The notes below the pieces were generated by a model. It worked only from the letters and a program-made list of their open reading frames with translations. It was not told the DNA's origin and did no database searches. A DNA stretch of 64,000 nt. Origin: Gallionellaceae bacterium. GTDB lineage: Bacteria; Pseudomonadota; Gammaproteobacteria; Burkholderiales; Gallionellaceae. Location of the stretch: assembly GCA_027448945.1 (NCBI GenBank), contig DAIDMQ010000009.1, positions 1-64,000 of the forward strand, written 5' to 3'. Every line of letters begins with the position of its first letter. The stretch's first letter is position 1. Made by a program: the position numbers and the translations under genes. Positions 56,538 through 64,000 of this stretch are shown here, one piece after another.

Positions 56538-57791
56538 ATGCCAGAAATCAAGAATTACACGATGAACTTCGGTCCACAGCACCCTGCTGCGCACGGTGTG
56601 TTGCGATTGGTGTTGGAGTTAGATGGTGAGGTGATCGAGCGTGCCGATCCGCATATTGGTTTGTTGCACCGCGCTACCGAGAAGTTGGCTGAGCACAAAA
56701 CTTTCTTGCAATCTGTTCCCTATATGGATCGTCTGGATTACGTATCCATGATGTGCAACGAGCATGCATATGTGATGGCCATCGAAAAATTGGCTGGCAT
56801 CGAGGTTCCGTTGCGTGCGCAGTATATGCGTGTGATGTTCGATGAAATCACTCGTATATTGAATCACTTGTTGTGGTTGGGTGCTCACGGTCTTGATATA
56901 GGCGCGATGACTATGTTCTTGTATTGTTTCCGTGAACGCGAAGACCTGATGGATGTCTATGAAGCCGCCTCGGGTGCGCGTCTGCACGCGGCATACTATC
57001 GTCCGGGCGGTGTGTATCGCGATTTGCCAGACGTCATGCCGCAATATCAAGCCTCCAAGATTCACAATGCTGCAGCAGTCGCCAAGCTTAATGAGAATCG
57101 TCAGGGTTCGGTACTCGACTTCATTGCCGATTTCACCAAGCGTTTCCGCAAGTGTGTAGACGAATACGAGACGCTGCTGACAGATAACCGCATCTGGAAA
57201 CAGCGCACGGTCGGTATTGGTGTGGTCACGCCTGAACGTGCTTTGGCAATGGGCTTCTCCGGTCCTATGTTGCGCGGTTCGGGTATCGAATGGGATCTGC
57301 GCAAGAAGCAGCCCTACGAAGTTTACGACCGTTTGGATTTCGACATCCCGGTTGGCAAGACTGGTGACTCGTATGACCGTTATCTGGTGCGTGTGGAAGA
57401 GATGCGCCAGTCCAATCGCATCATTGAGCAATGCGTGACTTGGTTGAAAGCCAATCCGGGCCCGGTGATGACTAGCAATCACAAGTTCGCTCCTCCAAGC
57501 CGCGTGGCAATGAAGGAAAACATGGAAGAATTGATTCATCACTTTAAGCTGTTCACTGAAGGCATGCATGTGCCGGCCGGTGAGGCGTATGCGGCGGTTG
57601 AGCATCCCAAGGGTGAGTTCGGTATTTATCTGGTTTCTGATGGCGCCAACAAGCCATATCGTATGAAGATTCGTGCACCAGGTTTTGCGCATCTCGCTGG
57701 TTTGGATGAGATGTCGCGTGGTCATATGATTGCTGACGTGGTGACCATCATTGGTACGCAGGACATCGTTTTTGGAGAGATAGACCGCTAA
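56538..57791 (+). CDS. nuoD: NADH-quinone oxidoreductase subunit D
   Basis: [36 protein letters not shown]. Confidence 0.96.
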   Translation: MPEIKNYTMNFGPQHPAAHGVLRLVLELDGEVIERADPHIGLLHRATEKLAEHKTFLQSVPYMDRLDYVSMMCNEHAYVMAIEKLAGIEVPLRAQYMRVMFDEITRILNHLLWLGAHGLDIGAMTMFLYCFREREDLMDVYEAASGARLHAAYYRPGGVYRDLPDVMPQYQASKIHNAAAVAKLNENRQGSVLDFIADFTKRFRKCVDEYETLLTDNRIWKQRTVGIGVVTPERALAMGFSGPMLRGSGIEWDLRKKQPYEVYDRLDFDIPVGKTGDSYDRYLVRVEEMRQSNRIIEQCVTWLKANPGPVMTSNHKFAPPSRVAMKENMEELIHHFKLFTEGMHVPAGEAYAAVEHPKGEFGIYLVSDGANKPYRMKIRAPGFAHLAGLDEMSRGHMIADVVTIIGTQDIVFGEIDR

Positions 57792-58270
57792 TGTTATCCG
57801 CACATATACAAGAACAGATCAACCGCGAACTGATTAAGTATCCGGCTGAGCAGAAACAATCCGCAGTGATGGCCGCTTTGCGCTTCGTGCAAGACGAAAA
57901 GGGCTGGATCTCCAACGATGATATGACCGAAGTGGCTGCCTTCCTTGGTATGCCGCAGATGGCTGTCTATGAAGTGGCGACTTTCTATCACATGTACAAC
58001 CTTAAGCCGATGGGGAAGAACACCCTGACCGTGTGTACCAACCTGTCATGTACATTGTGCGGCGCTTTGGATACGGTCAAATACATCGAGAACAAGCTGG
58101 GTATAGGCATAGGTGAAGTCACGGCAGATGGCAAGTTTGGTCTGCGCGAAGGCGAATGCATGGGTGCATGCATAGACGCACCTTTGCTTACTATTAACAA
58201 CAAGAAGATGTGCGGTCGCCTGACACCGCAAAAGATCGATGCAATGTTGTCTGAATTGGATAAATCATGA
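57791..58270 (+). CDS. nuoE: NADH-quinone oxidoreductase subunit E
   Basis: 2Fe-2S ligands [11 protein letters not shown] and [11 protein letters not shown]. Confidence 0.95.
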   Translation: MLSAHIQEQINRELIKYPAEQKQSAVMAALRFVQDEKGWISNDDMTEVAAFLGMPQMAVYEVATFYHMYNLKPMGKNTLTVCTNLSCTLCGALDTVKYIENKLGIGIGEVTADGKFGLREGECMGACIDAPLLTINNKKMCGRLTPQKIDAMLSELDKS

Positions 58271-59532
58271 GAGGTCCGGTCACGCAAGCCACGATGGATT
58301 TCGATCAACCGTGGACGCTAGAGAATTATCTGAAGGTTGGTGGTTACCAAGCATTGCGCAAGGTGCTCACCGAAAAATTGTCACCCGAAGCGATCATCGC
58401 TGAAGTCAAGCTGTCGGCGCTTCGCGGTCGTGGTGGTGCGGGCTTCCCTACGGGTCTGAAGTGGAGCTTCATGCCACGCGGTTTTGCCGGCGACAAATAC
58501 ATCGTCTGTAACTCCGATGAAGGCGAGCCGGGCACATGCAAAGACTGGGATATCCTGCGTTACAACCCGCATCTGTTAATAGAAGGCATGGCGATCGCCG
58601 CATACACCATGGGTGTGAAGGTGGGTTACAACTATGTGCACGGTGAAATCTTTGAAGCCTATGAGCGTATGGAAGCTGCCGGTGAAGAGGCGCGTGCTGC
58701 CGGATTCATGGGCAAGAACATCATGGGCTTGGACTTCGACTTTGAGTTGCATAATCATCTGGGCTTCGGTGCCTACATCTGCGGCGAGGAAACCGCATTG
58801 CTCGAATCCATAGAAGGCAAAAAAGGCCAGCCGCGCTTCAAGCCGCCTTTCCCTGCAAGCTTTGGTTTATATGGCAAACCGACCACCATCAACAATACCG
58901 AAACTTTTGCAAGCATCCCTTACATCATCAACAACGGCGGTCAAGCGTTTTTGGATTTGGGCAAACCTAATAACGGCGGCACGAAATTGTTTTCGGTATC
59001 CGGTCATGTAAATAATCCAGGCAACTTTGAAGTGCCTATGGGCACACCGTTTGCCAAGCTGCTGGAAATGGCGGGCGGTGTGCGCACCGGCCATAAGTTG
59101 AAAGCGGTTATTCCTGGCGGTTCATCCATGCCTGTGCTGACCGGTGATGTGATGATGGATCTGACCATGGATTACGACGCCATCTCCAAGGCGGGTTCCG
59201 GGCTGGGTAGTGGTGCTGTTATCGTAATGGATGACACAACTTGTATGGTGCGTGCGCTGGAGCGCCTGTCCTATTTCTATTACGAAGAATCATGCGGTCA
59301 ATGCACACCGTGCCGCGAAGGTACCGGTTGGCTGTATCGCATCGTGCATCGTATCGAGCATGGTGAAGGTCGCAAGGAAGATCTGGACCTGTTGTTAAGC
59401 GTGGGCGAGAACATCGCGGGCCGAACTATTTGTGCATTGGGTGAAGCGGCAGTGTGGCCAGTACAGGGCATGCTGAAGAACTTCCGCGATGAATTTGAAT
59501 ATCACATCGAACACAAGCGTTGCTTGGTGTAG
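58267..59532 (+). CDS. nuoF: NADH-quinone oxidoreductase subunit F
   Basis: [49 protein letters not shown]. Confidence 0.96.
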   Translation: MRGPVTQATMDFDQPWTLENYLKVGGYQALRKVLTEKLSPEAIIAEVKLSALRGRGGAGFPTGLKWSFMPRGFAGDKYIVCNSDEGEPGTCKDWDILRYNPHLLIEGMAIAAYTMGVKVGYNYVHGEIFEAYERMEAAGEEARAAGFMGKNIMGLDFDFELHNHLGFGAYICGEETALLESIEGKKGQPRFKPPFPASFGLYGKPTTINNTETFASIPYIINNGGQAFLDLGKPNNGGTKLFSVSGHVNNPGNFEVPMGTPFAKLLEMAGGVRTGHKLKAVIPGGSSMPVLTGDVMMDLTMDYDAISKAGSGLGSGAVIVMDDTTCMVRALERLSYFYYEESCGQCTPCREGTGWLYRIVHRIEHGEGRKEDLDLLLSVGENIAGRTICALGEAAVWPVQGMLKNFRDEFEYHIEHKRCLV

Positions 59533-59543
59533 CACACGGGTGA

Positions 59544-61904
59544 ATGGACATGATTAAAATCGAAATTGACGGCAAGCAGGTCGAGACCGCTAAGGGCTCG
59601 ATGGTTATAGAAGCCGCGCAGCAGGCAGGGGTATACATCCCGCATTTTTGCTACCACAAAAAATTATCCATTGCAGCCAGTTGCCGCATGTGTCTGGTTG
59701 AAGTGGAAAAAGCGCCTAAGCCTTTGCCTGCATGTGCGACACCTGTTGCTGAGGGTATGAAGATTCATACGCACTCTGATATGGCGGTCAAGGCGCAAAA
59801 GGGCGTGATGGAGTTTCTGCTCATCAACCATCCGCTGGATTGCCCGATCTGCGATCAGGGTGGCGAATGTCAGTTGCAAGACTTGGCGGTTGGTTACGGC
59901 GGCGGAGACTCGCGCTATCAAGAAGCTAAACGTATTGTCATGCATAAGTCTATAGGCGAACTTGTTTCTACCGAAGAAATGAGCCGCTGCATACATTGCA
60001 CGCGTTGTGTACGTTTCGGTCAGGAAGTGGCTGGCATTATGGAATTGGGCATGGCCTTCCGTGGCGAGAACGCCGAGATCATGAGTTTTGTGAACAGCAC
60101 GGTCGATTCGGAACTGTCCGGCAACATGATAGATTTGTGTCCAGTCGGTGCACTGACCAGCAAACCTTTCCGTTACACCGCACGCTCGTGGGAGTTGTCA
60201 CGTCGCAAGTCGGTCAGCCCGCATGACAGTCTGGGCGCCAACCTCGCAGTGCAGACCAAAGATAATAGAGTCGCACGTGTAGTGCCGATAGAGAACGAAG
60301 CGATCAACGAGTGCTGGTTGTCCGATAAGGATAGATTCAGCTACGAAGGTCTGAATGCACCAGAACGTCTGACCAAGCCTATGATCAAGCAAGATGGCAA
60401 ATGGTTGGAAGTGGAATGGCAAGCAGCGTTGGAGTACGTGGCCAACGGTCTGCGCCAGATCAAGAATTCGGCGGGTTCGGAACACATCGGCGCCTTGGCA
60501 ACACCCCACAGCACGTTAGAAGAGTTGTCCTTGTTGCAAAAACTGATGCGCGGCATGGGTAGCAATAACGTCGATTTCCGTCTGCGCCAGGCAGATTTCA
60601 GTGCCGATGGTCATCAAGCTGGTATCCCTTATCTGGGAATGAACATCGCTGAAATTAATACGCGTGATCGATTTTTATTGGTGGGTAGTTTCCTGCGTAA
60701 AGACCATCCCTTGTTGGCACAGCGTATCCGTGCTGCCATTAAGAAGGGCGCGCAAGCCAACGTTATACATTCTGCTGCCGATGATTTGCTGATGAAAGTG
60801 GCGAATCAAGCGATTGTCGCACCGAATCAGATGGTCAATGAGTTGGCGCAAGTGCTCAAAGCCTTGGCTGAGATTACGCAGACAGCTTTGACTGCCGAAG
60901 TACAAGCATCCGTTGCGCATGTCACAGTGACACCTGAGGCTCACGCCATGGCATTGAACATGAGCTGCGGCGTTCATGGTGCGGTGTTGCTAGGCAATTT
61001 CGCACAACAACATCCACAAGCCACACAATTGGCTTTACTCGCATCCAATATCGCGACACTGTGCAAGGCGAGTTTCGGCTACTTGGGTGAAGCGGCCAAT
61101 AGCGTGGGTGGCTATGTGGCGCAGGCCGTACCTTTCGCTGGTGTCGCTCGCGGTATGAATGCAGCGCAGATGTTGATGGTGCCGCGCAAAGCATATCTGC
61201 TGCTGAACGTCGAAGCGGAGTTGGATATGCACAACTCCCAGCAGGCGATGGCTGCGATGCAGTCCGCTGATATGGTAGTGGCATTGAGCGCCTTTAAGCA
61301 CAACGCCACTCAGTATGCTGATGTACTGCTGCCTATCGCGCCCTTCAGCGAGACTTCCGGTACTTATGTGAACACTGAAGGTCGTGCACAAAGCTTCAAG
61401 GGTGCAGTGAAGCCTTTGGGTGAAGCACGTCCGGCATGGAAAGTATTGCGCGTGCTGGGTAATCTGATGGAAGTGGCGGGTTTCGACTACGACACCAGTG
61501 AAGCGGTGCGTGACGAGGTTTTAGCTTCATACAGCACTGCCGCTTTGAACAATGGTATCAACGGCGTGAAGCTGGATACGGTTGCTGTCATGCCAGTGGA
61601 TGGTTTGCAACGCGTCAGTTACGTGCCTATCTACAGCGCGGATGCAGTTGTGCGCCGTGCTGTATCTTTGCAGAAGACAGCAGATGCGGCTACTCCGCAG
61701 ATCGTGATGAACAGCAGCCAGATGGCCAAGCTGGGGCTCAGCGCCGGGGATAACGTCAAGGTATCTCAAGGCAATGGCTCTGTGCGTTTGGTCGTGCAAG
61801 CTGACGACAAGTTACCAGAGCAAGCAGTGCGTGTGGCGGCAGGTCATGCCGCGACTGCGGCACTGGGTGCGATGTTCGGAACAATTAGCGTGGAGCGTGC
61901 ATGA
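59544..61904 (+). CDS. nuoG: NADH-quinone oxidoreductase subunit G
   Basis: 2Fe-2S ferredoxin-like N-terminus, [25 protein letters not shown]. Confidence 0.96.
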   Translation: MDMIKIEIDGKQVETAKGSMVIEAAQQAGVYIPHFCYHKKLSIAASCRMCLVEVEKAPKPLPACATPVAEGMKIHTHSDMAVKAQKGVMEFLLINHPLDCPICDQGGECQLQDLAVGYGGGDSRYQEAKRIVMHKSIGELVSTEEMSRCIHCTRCVRFGQEVAGIMELGMAFRGENAEIMSFVNSTVDSELSGNMIDLCPVGALTSKPFRYTARSWELSRRKSVSPHDSLGANLAVQTKDNRVARVVPIENEAINECWLSDKDRFSYEGLNAPERLTKPMIKQDGKWLEVEWQAALEYVANGLRQIKNSAGSEHIGALATPHSTLEELSLLQKLMRGMGSNNVDFRLRQADFSADGHQAGIPYLGMNIAEINTRDRFLLVGSFLRKDHPLLAQRIRAAIKKGAQANVIHSAADDLLMKVANQAIVAPNQMVNELAQVLKALAEITQTALTAEVQASVAHVTVTPEAHAMALNMSCGVHGAVLLGNFAQQHPQATQLALLASNIATLCKASFGYLGEAANSVGGYVAQAVPFAGVARGMNAAQMLMVPRKAYLLLNVEAELDMHNSQQAMAAMQSADMVVALSAFKHNATQYADVLLPIAPFSETSGTYVNTEGRAQSFKGAVKPLGEARPAWKVLRVLGNLMEVAGFDYDTSEAVRDEVLASYSTAALNNGINGVKLDTVAVMPVDGLQRVSYVPIYSADAVVRRAVSLQKTADAATPQIVMNSSQMAKLGLSAGDNVKVSQGNGSVRLVVQADDKLPEQAVRVAAGHAATAALGAMFGTISVERA

Positions 61905-62941
61905 TGGATTTGCTACTCAGTTTGGAACAAGCCGGACAAAATTTATTGGGCGTATTCTGGTTGCCGCTCTGGACGCTGGTCAAGATCATGCTCATTGTCG
62001 GTCCCTTGATGGGCGCGGTGGCTTATCTGACTCTCGCAGAACGCAAGGTTATCGGTTGGATGCAGATTCGTATTGGACCCAACCGTGTGGGTTACTTCGG
62101 TTTGCTGCAACCGTTGGCGGACGGCATCAAGCTGTTGATGAAAGAGATCATCATTCCCACCGGTTCGAACAAATTCCTGTTCGTGTTGGCACCTGTCATG
62201 GCATTGATGCCGGCGCTAGCCGCATGGGCGGTTGTGCCTTTCAATGGTGAGATGGTGTTGTCCAATGTCAATGCGGGTTTGCTCTACATCTTGGCGATGA
62301 CCTCGTTGGGTGTATACGGTGTGATCATCGCGGGTTGGGCATCCAACTCCAAATACGCTTTCCTGGGTTGTTTGCGATCTGCTGCGCAGATCGTGTCTTA
62401 CGAGATCGCGATGGGCTTTGCGCTGGTGACTGTGTTGATGGCGGCACAGAGCTTGAATCTGGGCGACATCGTCAACGGTCAAAAGGGTAGTTACGGTGCC
62501 TTGAACTGGTACATCATCCCGCTGTTTCCGATGTTCATGGTCTACCTGATTTCGGGCGTGGCTGAAGCCAACCGTGCACCATTCGACGTGGCCGAAGGTG
62601 AGTCTGAGATCGTTGCGGGTTTCCACGTGGAATACTCGGGCATGACTTTCGCGCTGTTCTTCTTGGCCGAATACGCCAACATGATTCTGATTGCCTTCCT
62701 GACTTCCATCATGTTCATGGGCGGTTGGTTGTCCCCACTGCCATTTCTGCCAGACAGCATGGTTTGGTTATTGGCTAAAGCATCGTTCGTATTGTTCTTG
62801 TTTTTGTGGTTCCGCGCGACCTTCCCGCGTTATCGCTATGACCAATTGATGCGTTTGGGTTGGAAAGTGTTCATACCAATCGCGATTATATGGGTGGTAG
62901 TTGTAGGTGCGTGGATGCAGACTTCCTTGTGGGTTTGGTAA
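61901..62941 (+). CDS. nuoH: NADH-quinone oxidoreductase subunit H
   Basis: [37 protein letters not shown]. Confidence 0.96.
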   Translation: MMDLLLSLEQAGQNLLGVFWLPLWTLVKIMLIVGPLMGAVAYLTLAERKVIGWMQIRIGPNRVGYFGLLQPLADGIKLLMKEIIIPTGSNKFLFVLAPVMALMPALAAWAVVPFNGEMVLSNVNAGLLYILAMTSLGVYGVIIAGWASNSKYAFLGCLRSAAQIVSYEIAMGFALVTVLMAAQSLNLGDIVNGQKGSYGALNWYIIPLFPMFMVYLISGVAEANRAPFDVAEGESEIVAGFHVEYSGMTFALFFLAEYANMILIAFLTSIMFMGGWLSPLPFLPDSMVWLLAKASFVLFLFLWFRATFPRYRYDQLMRLGWKVFIPIAIIWVVVVGAWMQTSLWVW

Positions 62942-62950
62942 GCGCCGGAG

Positions 62951-63445
62951 ATGAATATGGAAAAAATCAAACACTATTTCAAGACCTTCCTGCTGTTCGA
63001 ATTGCTCAAGGGTATGGCGCTGACCGGACGTTATATGTTCGCACGCAAGATCACGGTGCAATTCCCGGAAGAAAAGACGCCACAAAGTGGCCGTTTTCGC
63101 GGACTGCACGCACAACGTCGTTACGCCAATGGCGAAGAACGTTGCATCGGTTGCAAGCTGTGTGAGGCGGTCTGCCCAGCTTTGGCGATCAAGATTGAAG
63201 TCGCCGAGCGAGAAGATGGCACCCGTCGCACTACCCAATATGACATCGACCTGACCAAGTGCATCTTCTGTGGTTTTTGTGAAGAGTCCTGCCCGGTAGA
63301 TGCCATCGTCGAGACTCGTATCTTCGAATATCACGGCGAGAAGAAAGGTGACCTGTACTACACCAAGCCTATGTTGTTGGCCGTGGGTGATAAGCACGAA
63401 GCACAGATCGCCAAAGATCGCGCTGCCGACGCCAAATACCGGTAA
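62951..63445 (+). CDS. nuoI: NADH-quinone oxidoreductase subunit I
   Basis: Two 4Fe-4S motifs [12 protein letters not shown] and [12 protein letters not shown]. Confidence 0.96.
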   Translation: MNMEKIKHYFKTFLLFELLKGMALTGRYMFARKITVQFPEEKTPQSGRFRGLHAQRRYANGEERCIGCKLCEAVCPALAIKIEVAEREDGTRRTTQYDIDLTKCIFCGFCEESCPVDAIVETRIFEYHGEKKGDLYYTKPMLLAVGDKHEAQIAKDRAADAKYR

Positions 63446-63499
63446 CAGCCAGTCAAGCATGCGCACAGCAACTTGCCACTGACTTTGAGAGGATAAGAG

Positions 63500-64000
63500 A
63501 TGAATTTTTTGGATATAGTTTTTTACGTGTTTGCAACCATCACCGTGTTTGCGGCGATGGGTGTGATTACGTCGCGTAACCCGGTGAACGCGGCACTGTT
63601 CTTGGTATTGGCATTCTGCAGTTCTGCGGGTATCTGGATGACACTGGAAGCCGAGTTTTTGGCTATCGTGCTGGTGTTGGTCTACGTTGGAGCGGTAATG
63701 GTGCTGTTCCTGTTCGTGGTGATGATGCTGGATATCAATCTGGTGCGTCTGCGCGAGGGTTTCTGGCGCTGGTTCCCATTTGGCGCTGCGATTGCTGGTG
63801 TGATGGTGTTCGAGATGATTTATGTGCTGGGTGCGCGTCAAACGTCTGACACTGTGAACGCGGTCGCTCATCCTGCCAATTACAGCAACACCAAAGAACT
63901 GGGCCGATTGCTGTACACACAGTATGTCTACCCCTTTGAGTTGGCAGCGGTATTGTTGCTGTTGGCGATGGTCGCTGCGATTGCATTGACTTTGCGCCGT
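63500..64000 (+). CDS. nuoJ: NADH-quinone oxidoreductase subunit J (truncated by the window end)
   Basis: ATG at 63500 (ATGAATTTTTTGGATATAG), open for 167 codons to the window end; FLAIVLVLVYVGAVMVLFLFVVMML. Confidence 0.92.
   Translation, partial: MNFLDIVFYVFATITVFAAMGVITSRNPVNAALFLVLAFCSSAGIWMTLEAEFLAIVLVLVYVGAVMVLFLFVVMMLDINLVRLREGFWRWFPFGAAIAGVMVFEMIYVLGARQTSDTVNAVAHPANYSNTKELGRLLYTQYVYPFELAAVLLLLAMVAAIALTLRR

Noticed and set aside
56619-57803. Long minus-strand ORF (394 aa) opposite nuoD
   Set aside because: Mirror frame of a strongly conserved coding gene; His/Thr/Arg-rich composition typical of shadow ORFs. The same reasoning removes 15021-16070, 13092-13871, 8811-9629, 62768-63871 and similar.

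Overview
The window reads as a betaproteobacterial chromosome segment, probably from the Gallionellaceae/Nitrosomonadales (inferred from gene content and order only). It has four parts. (1) Positions 1-5.4 kb are the right part of a filamentous phage (inovirus) prophage. It carries coat-like proteins, a replication initiator, an ssDNA-binding protein, a repressor and a tyrosine integrase, ends next to a tRNA-Phe gene, and appears to be interrupted at the left edge by an IS3-family element. (2) Positions 5.7-41 kb are mostly housekeeping genes: ispB, pilS/pilR, ampD, nrdAB behind tandem NrdR boxes, a BPH-like proteasome homologue, pabB, spoT, rpoZ, gmk, rph, rdgB, hemW, trmB, thiG/thiS, dnaE with an in-frame repeat-like insertion, an HDOD-REC-GGDEF protein and feoAB. 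(3) Positions 41.2-46.7 kb are a compact, translationally coupled DNA-phosphorothioation-type defence island: DndC, a 74-aa small protein, DndD, and an FtsK-like ATPase whose N-terminus looks like DndE. A divergent HTH regulator flanks it. No dndB, no stand-alone dndE and no dndFGH/sspE were seen. (4) Positions 46.8-64 kb are dapA, bamC, roxA-like, bcp, slyD, panCD, tpiA, secG, tRNA-Leu and nuoA-J. The strongest candidate for a little-described system is the DndC/small/DndD/DndE-FtsK operon. The inovirus segment also holds several small genes and structured DNA that the ORF track does not explain.
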